From positions 1-14,061 of the forward strand of contig JANXXA010000397.1 of assembly GCA_025350885.1 (NCBI GenBank): a stretch of DNA of 14,061 nucleotides, read 5' to 3'. The position numbers and the translations under genes are program-made. Each line of letters opens with the position of its first letter. Positions within the stretch are counted from its first letter, which is position 1. Source of the DNA: Phenylobacterium sp. Its GTDB lineage: Bacteria > Pseudomonadota > Alphaproteobacteria > Caulobacterales > Caulobacteraceae. Positions 7,605-13,932 of this stretch are shown in pieces. The notes under the pieces are model-generated. The model was not told where the DNA came from and made no database searches. It saw nothing but the letters and a program-made list of their open reading frames with translations.

Positions 7605-8606
7605 GACCGTGACCGTGAAACTACCGCTGTAGCTCCCATCGGGGGTCGTGTTGCTGACCGGCATCGAGCCGCCGACACCGAAGGCATAGGCGCCCCCCGA
7701 TCCGAGCGACGAACTGAGGATCGGAGCCGTCGCGGCCGTGTTGGTGGTGGTCACGGTCAGGGCGGCGGGGCCGATCATGGAAAAAGACGGTGGCAGGCTG
7801 ACGGTAAACGCCTGGCCGCCTTCGCCAGTGACGTTGAAGCTCGCGCGGGTCGGCGTCGGCGGTGTCAGCCCGAAGGCTCCGCCCGTCGCTGTCAGGACGC
7901 CGGTGGTGGCGTTGACCGAGACCGTCCCCGAGCCGGTGGGCGGCTTGGTGATGCGGCCAAACACCAGATCCGAGCCCTTTGACAAGGCGATGGAGCGGAT
8001 CACGCGCGCCTGGAAGCGGCCGACGTCGCCGGTGGACGGGGTGGTCGGCGCCTCGGCCGCCCAGGCGAAGAAATCGGCTTCCGCGGCCGCCGTCGGCAGG
8101 CCGGAATCGTCTCCGGCGATCGGAAAATCGGCGCCGACGAAGAACGTCTTCGACGAATTGGCGCCGATAGGGCCGATGGCGAAGGCGGGAGAGCTGGGCG
8201 TGGTCGGGCTGGTGGCGAGCGTTGCGGTGCCCATGGCGATCAGGATGCGCGACAGCGTGCGCGCCCGCCCCGTCGGGGAACCGACGACGCCCAGCTTGAC
8301 GTTGACGTTCTTGGTGCAGTCGCCGACGCCGGTCGCGGTGCAGCCTATGGTGACGACGGCGTGGCTGGCGCCGCTGCTGGATCGGGTCGCCCCGCCGGAC
8401 ACGATGGTCACCAGGCCCGTCGTCGGATCGACGCGGAAGACGGTGTCGCCGGTGACTGCCGAGGTGACATTGCCCAGATCGACGTTGGCGGTGACCTGGA
8501 CGGTGTAGGTAGAGGCGGCGTGAGCGGCCATGGCGCCACATATCGACAGCAGAGACGCCGCCAGTATTCGCGCCACACCGACTTTCAAGAACCGACTCAT
8601 GATCAT
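7593..8606 (-). CDS. Secreted two-domain DUF4402-like protein, probable pilus tip subunit or adhesin
   Basis: I do not recognise a named gene. The 337-residue protein has a signal peptide (RILAASLLSICGAMA, cut near AHA, residue 30). It appears to hold two similar beta domains. The second, from about SIALSKGSDLVFGRITKP to the C-terminus GSYSGSFTVTVAYN, matches the DUF4402 pattern also seen in the small upstream pilin (DMVFGSIVRP...TYTGALNVTINYP). The first runs from TYTVQVTANVDLG to RFQARVIR; it has two cysteines (Cys89 and Cys97) that could form a small disulfide loop. Two-domain tip subunits, one binding and one pilin-like, are usual in chaperone-usher pili. The gene lies 68 bases after the usher. 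The start is either ATG 8606 or ATG 8600; both give the same signal peptide, and 8606 sits closer to the weak purine-rich site. Tip role is inferred from architecture and position. Confidence 0.75.
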   Translation of the reverse strand: MIMSRFLKVGVARILAASLLSICGAMAAHAASTYTVQVTANVDLGNVTSAVTGDTVFRVDPTTGLVTIVSGGATRSSSGASHAVVTIGCTATGVGDCTKNVNVKLGVVGSPTGRARTLSRILIAMGTATLATSPTTPSSPAFAIGPIGANSSKTFFVGADFPIAGDDSGLPTAAAEADFFAWAAEAPTTPSTGDVGRFQARVIRSIALSKGSDLVFGRITKPPTGSGTVSVNATTGVLTATGGAFGLTPPTPTRASFNVTGEGGQAFTVSLPPSFSMIGPAALTVTTTNTAATAPILSSSLGSGGAYAFGVGGSMPVSNTTPDGSYSGSFTVTVAYN

Positions 8607-8623
8607 GGCAGGATACGCCTGCC
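8607..8623 (-). repeat. Hairpin directly before the tip-subunit start codon
   Basis: On the minus strand GGCAGG-CGTAT-CCTGCC is a perfect 6-base stem with a 5-base loop, ending at the base before ATG 8606. It includes the only purine-rich stretch that could serve as a ribosome-binding site, so the folded mRNA could limit translation of this subunit. Structure seen; effect inferred. Confidence 0.45.
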
Positions 8624-8674
8624 CCACGCGGAAAGATGCGGTCCAGTCTAGCCGGTCTCTGGTTAAAAACCCGC

Positions 8675-11629
8675 TCAACCTGGGGGGCGTCCTTCGATGG
8701 CGGCGCGCGGCTCGAACCGAACCTCGGCCGATGCGTCGGGGGTGAATGACCCATCGGGCTTTATGGTAACGCTTACCGGAGCCAGAAGTTTCATCCGCAG
8801 GCGCGCTGCCTGCTCGGCGTCCAGCTGCAGCTGATAGGTGGTCGCGGGCAGGTCGAGAAAGTTCGCCGAGCCGTCGAACTCGGTGACGCTTTCGGCAAAC
8901 GCACCCTTGCTGTCGACCAGCCGCAGCCGGACCGCCGACAGCCCGACCAGTTGCCCGTCCGGGCGGCGCAGGCGAATGGTCACCAGCACCTCGCCGGTCG
9001 GGCGCATCGGGTACTCGACCTCAGTGACGCCGCCGGGCCGGGGGGCGAATTCCACGACCACAGGCGGGGTTTTGACGGCGGTGTTGTCGATGTCGTTGAT
9101 GCCGACCAGCAAGCGCGCGGTCGGACCCGTACCGAAGCCGCTCAGATAGGCGCGCCCGTCCGCGCCTGTGCGCGCGACATGCTCCCCGCCCTGAAGGGTG
9201 ACGCCGGAGACAGACCGTTCGCCAGGATTGAACTGGCCATCGCCATTGGCGTCGATGAAGGCGTGGAACGCCACCGAGCCGCCCGAGCCGGGGCCAGGCC
9301 GGGTCAGCTGATACGCGCCGACGACGGGGTTGTAGCCCAGGCCGAAGTTCATCTGAGCGCCCAGACGCCAGCTGGAGTCCACGGTGTTGTACTGGCCGGT
9401 GAAGGTCAGGTCCCCGTACTTGGTCCGTGTGGTCGTGCCGGCGATCAGCTCCAGGCCCCTGGGCGCATCGAAGCGCTGGGTCGCGGCGAACCGCACCAGC
9501 CAGGTGTCAGTAATGGCCCTGTCGAGTGTCAGGCCAAGGCCGGTCAGCCGGACGTCGGGGATGATGTCGTAGTCGAGGTTGGCGCGGACCTGCCACTGGT
9601 AGTGCTTGAAGGTCGAGCCCGAGAGGAAGCCGCGCAGTCGCTCGTTCATGGCCCCGGAGGCCACTGAGTTGCGGTCGTATTCCAAGCCGGTGGAAAACAG
9701 CACGCTGCCTACCGAGGCCGAGCCGCGGGCCTGGCCGACGATCGCGCTGCCGCCGTCCTTGTAGAGATCGCGCACCGCGCGCACGGAAATCGGGATGACG
9801 CGACCACCGAACAGGATGTTCTGATCGACCGTGACCTCGGTGCGACGGTCCAGCGGGCGCCCGAACTCCGCCTCTGAATTGTTTTCGTCCAGCAGGCCCC
9901 CGCGGTACTCGGCGTGGCGGACAGCGACGTTGGCGCCCAGGATGCGGCCAGCGACGGTCGCGGCCAGCCCGGAGCCGTTGCGATTGTCGGCGGCGGCGTC
10001 CAACTGGGTGGCGAAGCCGGCGAGGGAGGCGCGCAGGCCCGCGCCATAGAGCTGGCGCGAGACGCCGCGCTGGTCGGTGTAGATCGACCCGCCCCCGGTC
10101 AGGGTGAGGTACTGGCTAAGGCCGTAGTTGACCTGAGCGACGATCCGGGGCTTGCCGGTGCTGCGATCCACCGAGAAAGGATCGCGGTCGCGCAGACGAA
10201 GCAGCGGCTCATCCTGATCGACCGCTCCGAATGCGAACGTGGTCTCGCCGCGACGGAGCAGGCCGCCGCTGACATTGATGATCCGGGTTTCCTCCCTGCG
10301 CTGGCCGCGCGGTCCATAGGTGACGATGCGCACGACATTGACGCCCTGGGTCAGCGAGACGTTGAGGAATTCATACTGGCCCCGCTGGGATTGGGTCTGG
10401 CCGCCTTGCAGGACGTCGTTGACGTAGAGCTCCACGTCATCGCCCAGCTGCAGTTCGCCGCGCAGGTCGATGCGGTTGAAGACGTTGGTCTGGTCCAGGG
10501 GCACGGTGGAAATCGCAATCCCCCGCCCGCCGAAGCTGCGCGGCCCGATCGCCAGGCCCGGCGTGAAGACATCGCCGATGCCAATGCTGCGCGCGTGCAG
10601 GGGACCGAGAAGATCGCCCTCCAGGGATCGGCGTTCCAGCAGGATCCGCGCCGTTGTCAGGCTGCCGGTTTCGTCGGAGCCGAAATAGGCCTGCAGTCCA
10701 GCGTAAAGAAGATCGCCGCCCAGGCGGACATCGTAGCGGCTCGGAACCCGCGGTGACGTCGTCTGCACGCCGAGGCCAAGCGCGACATCGACGGACGGCG
10801 GGGTGAACAGGCGGTAGGGTGTCTCGACCCGCAGTACAGGGGCGGCGATGCTGGGCGTCGCCTGACGCAGGCGCGCGACACGCTGCAGGCGGCCCTGGAT
10901 CGGCAGCAGCTCCGACGCGGTTATTTTCATCGACAGGGCGCGCGAATTGACCTCGAATTTCAGCGGCAGCAGCTGTGCCAGCACCGAGGCCCGGACATAG
11001 ATTTCCGTGGGGCTCACGGCCACATCGCCAACGGCAAGGGCGACTTGCGTCGGCCCGATTCTCGCTGTGCTGGTGGCCAGGTCGATGACCAGGGCGCGGC
11101 GCGCCTCGCCGATGCTGCCGACGATCCGTCCTTCGCTGGGCATGACCTGAATGTCGAGCTCCAGCAGGCGGCTGAGTTCGCCAACCGGAATTTGCGGGTC
11201 GTTCTGCAGACCGTAGGCGGCCATGCCCTCGGTCAGCGTCAGGTTGTCGAGCTGCACGAACAGCAGCAGCAGCGTCTGCGGGTCCGGGGGCGCAAAGGCC
11301 AAGGCGCGGACCGGAGCGGAGCCCCGGCCAGAGACGCCGGCAGCGCTGATGCGGATGAGGCGCGGGTTTCCGATGGCCGCACGCTCCGCAAGCTGCGCCG
11401 GGTCCGGTGCGGCCAGCAGCAGGTCTCCAAAAGTGTCCGCCTGGCGCTGAAACTCGCGCTGAAATTCGGGGCGCTCAAGACCGGGACGATCCGGGCCGCG
11501 GCTGCTGGCTCGCAGCAAGGCGTCGATGGGGTCGGGTGGGCGTTCCTGCGCGATCCCCCGACCGCTGACCAGAAGCAGCGAAGCCGTCGTCGCGAGGAGC
11601 GCGGCGCGTCTAGAGGATGAGTTTCGCAA
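8675..11629 (-). CDS. Usher-like outer-membrane assembly protein (FimD/PapC/TcfC-type, divergent)
   Basis: The 984-residue protein probably forms the outer-membrane pore that receives chaperone-subunit complexes and assembles the pilus. Visible parts: a signal peptide (RRAALLATTASLLLVSG, cut near IAQ, residue 27); a long N-terminal periplasmic region, including VSPTEIYVRASVLAQLLPLK and ELLPIQGRLQR; and a beta barrel from about residue 275. Within it an usher plug-like domain at about 385-450 contains DDVELYVNDVLQGG and FLNVSLTQGVNVVRI. Alternating aromatic strands continue to about 780. C-terminal immunoglobulin or carboxypeptidase-regulatory-like domains begin with FIDANGDGQFNPGE near residues 789-802, a DxNxDG calcium-type loop. 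The usual C-terminal cysteine pair of classical ushers is not seen. The start is TTG at 11629-11627 with GGGAAAG six bases upstream, overlapping the chaperone end by 20 bases and pointing to coupled translation. I cannot assign it to an established usher clade with certainty. Confidence 0.82.
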   Translation of the reverse strand: MRNSSSRRAALLATTASLLLVSGRGIAQERPPDPIDALLRASSRGPDRPGLERPEFQREFQRQADTFGDLLLAAPDPAQLAERAAIGNPRLIRISAAGVSGRGSAPVRALAFAPPDPQTLLLLFVQLDNLTLTEGMAAYGLQNDPQIPVGELSRLLELDIQVMPSEGRIVGSIGEARRALVIDLATSTARIGPTQVALAVGDVAVSPTEIYVRASVLAQLLPLKFEVNSRALSMKITASELLPIQGRLQRVARLRQATPSIAAPVLRVETPYRLFTPPSVDVALGLGVQTTSPRVPSRYDVRLGGDLLYAGLQAYFGSDETGSLTTARILLERRSLEGDLLGPLHARSIGIGDVFTPGLAIGPRSFGGRGIAISTVPLDQTNVFNRIDLRGELQLGDDVELYVNDVLQGGQTQSQRGQYEFLNVSLTQGVNVVRIVTYGPRGQRREETRIINVSGGLLRRGETTFAFGAVDQDEPLLRLRDRDPFSVDRSTGKPRIVAQVNYGLSQYLTLTGGGSIYTDQRGVSRQLYGAGLRASLAGFATQLDAAADNRNGSGLAATVAGRILGANVAVRHAEYRGGLLDENNSEAEFGRPLDRRTEVTVDQNILFGGRVIPISVRAVRDLYKDGGSAIVGQARGSASVGSVLFSTGLEYDRNSVASGAMNERLRGFLSGSTFKHYQWQVRANLDYDIIPDVRLTGLGLTLDRAITDTWLVRFAATQRFDAPRGLELIAGTTTRTKYGDLTFTGQYNTVDSSWRLGAQMNFGLGYNPVVGAYQLTRPGPGSGGSVAFHAFIDANGDGQFNPGERSVSGVTLQGGEHVARTGADGRAYLSGFGTGPTARLLVGINDIDNTAVKTPPVVVEFAPRPGGVTEVEYPMRPTGEVLVTIRLRRPDGQLVGLSAVRLRLVDSKGAFAESVTEFDGSANFLDLPATTYQLQLDAEQAARLRMKLLAPVSVTIKPDGSFTPDASAEVRFEPRAAIEGRPPG

Positions 11630-12593
11630 GGAGCTTTCCCGGCGAGGTGTCGTCGTCGGTGAAGGTCACCTCCAGGTGTTCAGCCGGCGACGGGACGCGG
11701 GTGAGGGTGATGCGGATCGTCCGACGTTCGATCTCTGGGTAGACGCCGACCCCGCGGGCCATGCCCAGTGGCAGAGGCTTCAGATCGCCCAGGGTGCGGA
11801 TCTCGACATTGCCGAACAGCGAATTCGCACCTTGCCGGACCAGTTCCAGCGTCAGGATCGCGGTCCGGACCGCCGGTGCGCCCAGCGACGGCGCCAACTG
11901 CTCGTAGCTGATGCGGGCGTTCTCAATGCCGGCGCGCATGTCCAGCTCGTTCAAGCGCACGATAGCCGGTATGCTCAGTCCCAGAAGGGCGTTGATCTGA
12001 AAGCGCAATTCGCCCTGCGGTGTCGCCGCCGCAGCAGCGGCCTCGGCCGTCGTGCCGGCCTCCCGAGGGGGCAGGGTCGAGATTGTCAGGTGGCTGCGCA
12101 GTTCCGATGCGCCGGGCTCGTCCGCCGCTCCGATCATCCGCAGACGGATTGTCTGCCCCTGGCCGGGGTCCAGGGTCACGCGACGCGGCGACACCTGCAG
12201 GACGTTCTTTGCCGACCTCACCCGATCAGCGATCGCCTTGGTCTCCGGCTTGGCCAGGGCATCGGCAAGCGGCAGGATCTGGCCGTCCGGCATCATCACC
12301 CGATCCACCAGGGAAATGTCAAAGGTGCCCGGCCCGGAACCTTGGTTGAAAATGAAGACCGAGCCCGAGCGATGGCTCCGATCAAAGGTCACCCGCTTCG
12401 GAGAAATGTTGAGGTTCGCGCCGCTGGCCGGGGCGATCGTCACCTGAGGCGGCGAGGCTGGCGGCGCCGTGCCGGGGGATGCGGGCGCGGCGCCGGCCGC
12501 CGCCGGTCCCCGGGCTCCGGCCGGCTGGGCTGAAACCGCGGGCGCGCAAATTCCCAGGACGAGAAGCGCGGCGAGGAAGGCTTGAGGCTTCAC
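11610..12593 (-). CDS. Periplasmic pilus chaperone (PapD-like)
   Basis: The product probably binds pilin subunits in the periplasm and delivers them to the adjacent usher. From the GTG at 12593 the 327 residues give a signal peptide (FLAALLVLGICAPAVSA, cut near residue 22), then an unusual Pro/Ala/Gly-rich stretch at 24-49. An N-terminal immunoglobulin-like domain starts near 59: LNISPKRVTFD with Arg67, SGSVFIFNQGSGPGTFDISL, then the G1-type strand LQVSPRRVTLDPGQGQTIRL and the family-like RSHLTISTLPP. The phrase LGLSIPAIVR and a second domain (AILTLELVRQGANSLFGNVEI) match two-domain chaperones, best the archaic or alternate types. The frame is open to 12722, but only the GTG places the signal peptide at the N-terminus. 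The stop is inside the usher start. Identity as a fimbrial chaperone is good; its clade is uncertain. Confidence 0.85.
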   Translation of the reverse strand: MKPQAFLAALLVLGICAPAVSAQPAGARGPAAAGAAPASPGTAPPASPPQVTIAPASGANLNISPKRVTFDRSHRSGSVFIFNQGSGPGTFDISLVDRVMMPDGQILPLADALAKPETKAIADRVRSAKNVLQVSPRRVTLDPGQGQTIRLRMIGAADEPGASELRSHLTISTLPPREAGTTAEAAAAAATPQGELRFQINALLGLSIPAIVRLNELDMRAGIENARISYEQLAPSLGAPAVRTAILTLELVRQGANSLFGNVEIRTLGDLKPLPLGMARGVGVYPEIERRTIRITLTRVPSPAEHLEVTFTDDDTSPGKLLAKLIL

Positions 12594-12665
12594 GCAAAAC
12601 GCACCGCGACGGGACCATCGGCCTGCGACCGCTGGGCGGCGACCCCGGGGCGCGAGACCACGCGG

Positions 12666-12695
12666 AGTATCCGTCAGGGATTGGTTGGCTCGCAA
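12666..12695 (-). promoter_or_regulatory. Possible promoter for the chaperone-usher genes
   Basis: TTGCGA (12695-12690) and GATACT (12671-12666) are spaced by 18 bases, four of six matches in each box. It would start transcription near 12659, about 65 bases before the chaperone GTG. It is the best candidate I find in the 375-base gap between the pilin and the chaperone, which also contains a terminator and a dyad and shows no convincing gene. Confidence 0.35.
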
Positions 12696-12733
12696 GTTCG
12701 TTTCCGATCGCGAAGGGTGCATCGCGCCGCCCC

Positions 12734-12751
12734 ATGCTCACGATTGAGCAT
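12734..12751. repeat. Perfect 7-4-7 dyad, possible operator of the chaperone-usher genes
   Basis: ATGCTCA-CGAT-TGAGCAT is a perfect 7-base inverted repeat with a 4-base spacer. It lies about 39 bases upstream of the candidate -35 box of the chaperone promoter, a place where activators bind. There is no T-run, so it is not a terminator. The binding factor is unknown. Confidence 0.5.
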
Positions 12752-12883
12752 CAGCGAGTCGGAAGCGTGGCGGCATAGGGTTAATGTCGCGTTCCAGAGC
12801 CCCAATCGGGCGTTTTCCAGCGATCTTTTTCGTGAGTTCGCCGTCGCGTGACCACGGCGTCACCTTGAAAGGCGCCCCGTTAC

Positions 12884-12919
12884 AAAAACAGCGATGGCCG
12901 CCCCGAGAGGAGCGGCCAT
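12884..12919 (-). terminator. Intrinsic terminator after the pilin gene
   Basis: On the minus strand an 11-base stem (ATGGCCGCTCC with GGGGCGGCCAT, one G-T pair) closes a TCTC loop and is followed after four bases by GTTTTTG. It lies 49 bases after the pilin stop and 290 bases before the chaperone. It should end most pilin transcripts and so set pilin expression well above that of the assembly genes; some read-through is possible. Confidence 0.88.
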
Positions 12920-12968
12920 GCCTGTATCGCGATGGCCGATGTCTCGGCCGGACGCCCGTCGCCGGGGA

Positions 12969-13484
12969 TCAGGGGTAGTTGATCGTGACGTTCAGCGCCC
13001 CGGTATAGGTCGCGGGCGGTGTCGCCGGATCGATGTCGAATTGTCCACCGTAGCGGATTTCCTGCGTACCCGCGGCCGGGATGGTGCCCAGGGTGCCGGT
13101 GGAGGCCACCGGCAGGCTCGCGGCGATGCCCGTCAGGCCGGGCGTGGTGAAGGTCAGGGTCTGCGTCGTCGTGTAGGTCGTAGCCCCGGTTACCGTGATG
13201 TTGAACTTGGCCGAAGTTGTCGTGCCCGCGATGAGTGATGCATCGCCCGCGCCGGTCTTCGAGACCACGTTGGTGGTGTTCAGAATGATGGTGTTGGTGC
13301 CGGTCACCGGGCGGACGATGGAGCCGAACACCATGTCCTGGGTCTTGGTGATGGTCACCGGCGAGATGATCGTCGCGGTGGCGTTCGCCGAGGTGGAGAC
13401 CGAACCGGCCGCCAGCGCGCCGCCGGCCGCGGTGGTCAGCGCGATCGCCGCGCCGGTTGCGATAAGAATGTTGCGCAGTTTCAT
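12969..13484 (-). CDS. DUF4402-type secreted protein, probable major pilin
   Basis: I do not recognise a named gene. The 171-residue protein starts with a clear signal peptide (MKLRNILIATGAAIALTTAA, cut after ALA at residue 25). The mature part of about 146 residues is Thr/Ala/Gly-rich, has no cysteine and few charged residues, and is predicted to be all beta. DMVFGSIVRPVTG and the C-terminal TYTGALNVTINYP are the features of the DUF4402 family, and the same two stretches recur in the larger protein at 7593-8606. The start has GGGGA six bases upstream. Size, composition, a strong promoter candidate, its own terminator and the neighbouring chaperone-usher genes all suggest an abundant shaft subunit. 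The assignment to DUF4402 comes from remembered family patterns, not from a search; the pilin role is inferred. Confidence 0.82.
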   Translation of the reverse strand: MKLRNILIATGAAIALTTAAGGALAAGSVSTSANATATIISPVTITKTQDMVFGSIVRPVTGTNTIILNTTNVVSKTGAGDASLIAGTTTSAKFNITVTGATTYTTTQTLTFTTPGLTGIAASLPVASTGTLGTIPAAGTQEIRYGGQFDIDPATPPATYTGALNVTINYP

Positions 13485-13569
13485 GGTGTTCCCCGATGCC
13501 GTTCGAATGAAGCGGGTAAACGAACTTGCATCACATCGTTCCAGGGAATCCGGACCGGTGCGCCCCGCC

Positions 13570-13608
13570 TTAACTACTCGTTAGGAAAGTTCATTAAATA
13601 GATGTTTA
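13570..13608. promoter_or_regulatory. Two CtrA-like boxes at the pilin promoter
   Basis: TTAA-N7-TTAG (13570-13584) and TTAA-N7-TTTA (13594-13608) each match seven of eight bases of the Caulobacterales CtrA consensus TTAA-N7-TTAA. One overlaps the -10 region and the other the predicted start, positions where CtrA could repress or time expression. The region is locally AT-rich, so chance matches are possible. Confidence 0.35.
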
Positions 13609-13619
13609 CAAACTGTCAA
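13593..13619 (-). promoter_or_regulatory. Candidate promoter of the pilin gene
   Basis: A perfect -35 TTGACA (13619-13614) is followed after 15 bases by TTTAAT (13598-13593), five of six matches. TAATGA at 17-base spacing is a weaker alternative. It predicts a start near 13586 and a leader of about 100 bases before the pilin ATG. A consensus -35 in an otherwise GC-rich region fits a highly expressed gene. Confidence 0.55.
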
Positions 13620-13788
13620 GGCGAAGCATCGGGGTTACGATTCGCCAATGACCTCTTGGCGGTATCAGCTTTGGATGCGCGCCCCGGCCGTTAACCAAGT
13701 TAAGCGGAAGGCCAGAACCTGAGCCTTCGCGGGTTCGCCTCGCACGCGAATAGTCCAGTGTTCGCCTGACAAGTCAGAGCCTGGCGAA
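13620..13788. repeat. Cluster of five TTCGCC/GGCGAA hexamers upstream of the pilin gene
   Basis: GGCGAA occurs at 13620-13625 and 13783-13788, and TTCGCC at 13641-13646, 13734-13739 and 13761-13766. The first two form an inverted pair centred 21 bases apart directly against the -35 box. The last two form a second inverted pair enclosing the perfect dyad CTGAC-AA-GTCAG (13766-13777). Such a cluster resembles a set of binding sites for a dimeric regulator. The surrounding gap 13485-13932 shows no convincing gene. Confidence 0.45.
13691..13703. repeat. TTAAC-CAA-GTTAA dyad
   Basis: A perfect 5-base inverted repeat with a 3-base spacer lies about 70 bases upstream of the pilin -35 box. It contains the CtrA-like half site TTAACC but not the N7 spacing. 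It may be an operator or chance. Confidence 0.3.
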
Positions 13789-13932
13789 ACCTGGATGGGA
13801 ACAGACCGTCGCTTGGCTGAGACTGCGCGGACCCGTAGCCTTGCGAAATGTGCGGCGCGCCCAGGCGTCTTCCGATGACGATCCAGACCCACCGCGACAA
13901 TATGCGCAGACAACGCCCGAAGAAATTTCCGC

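Noticed and set aside
7621..8754. 377-codon minus-strand frame overlapping the two-domain DUF4402 gene
   Set aside because: Arg/His-rich out-of-frame reading of a gene whose true frame has a signal peptide and domain similarity.
10099..10756. Overlapping frames on both strands within the usher gene
   Set aside because: The continuous 984-codon frame with a signal peptide, barrel and plug features explains the region.
12594..12722. N-terminal extension of the chaperone by 43 codons
   Set aside because: It would put an Arg-rich stretch before a good signal peptide; the GTG at 12593 fits better.
13665..13913. 82-codon minus-strand frame in the gap upstream of the pilin gene
   Set aside because: No recognisable domain and Arg-rich composition; the gap looks regulatory. 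A small unknown gene cannot be fully excluded.
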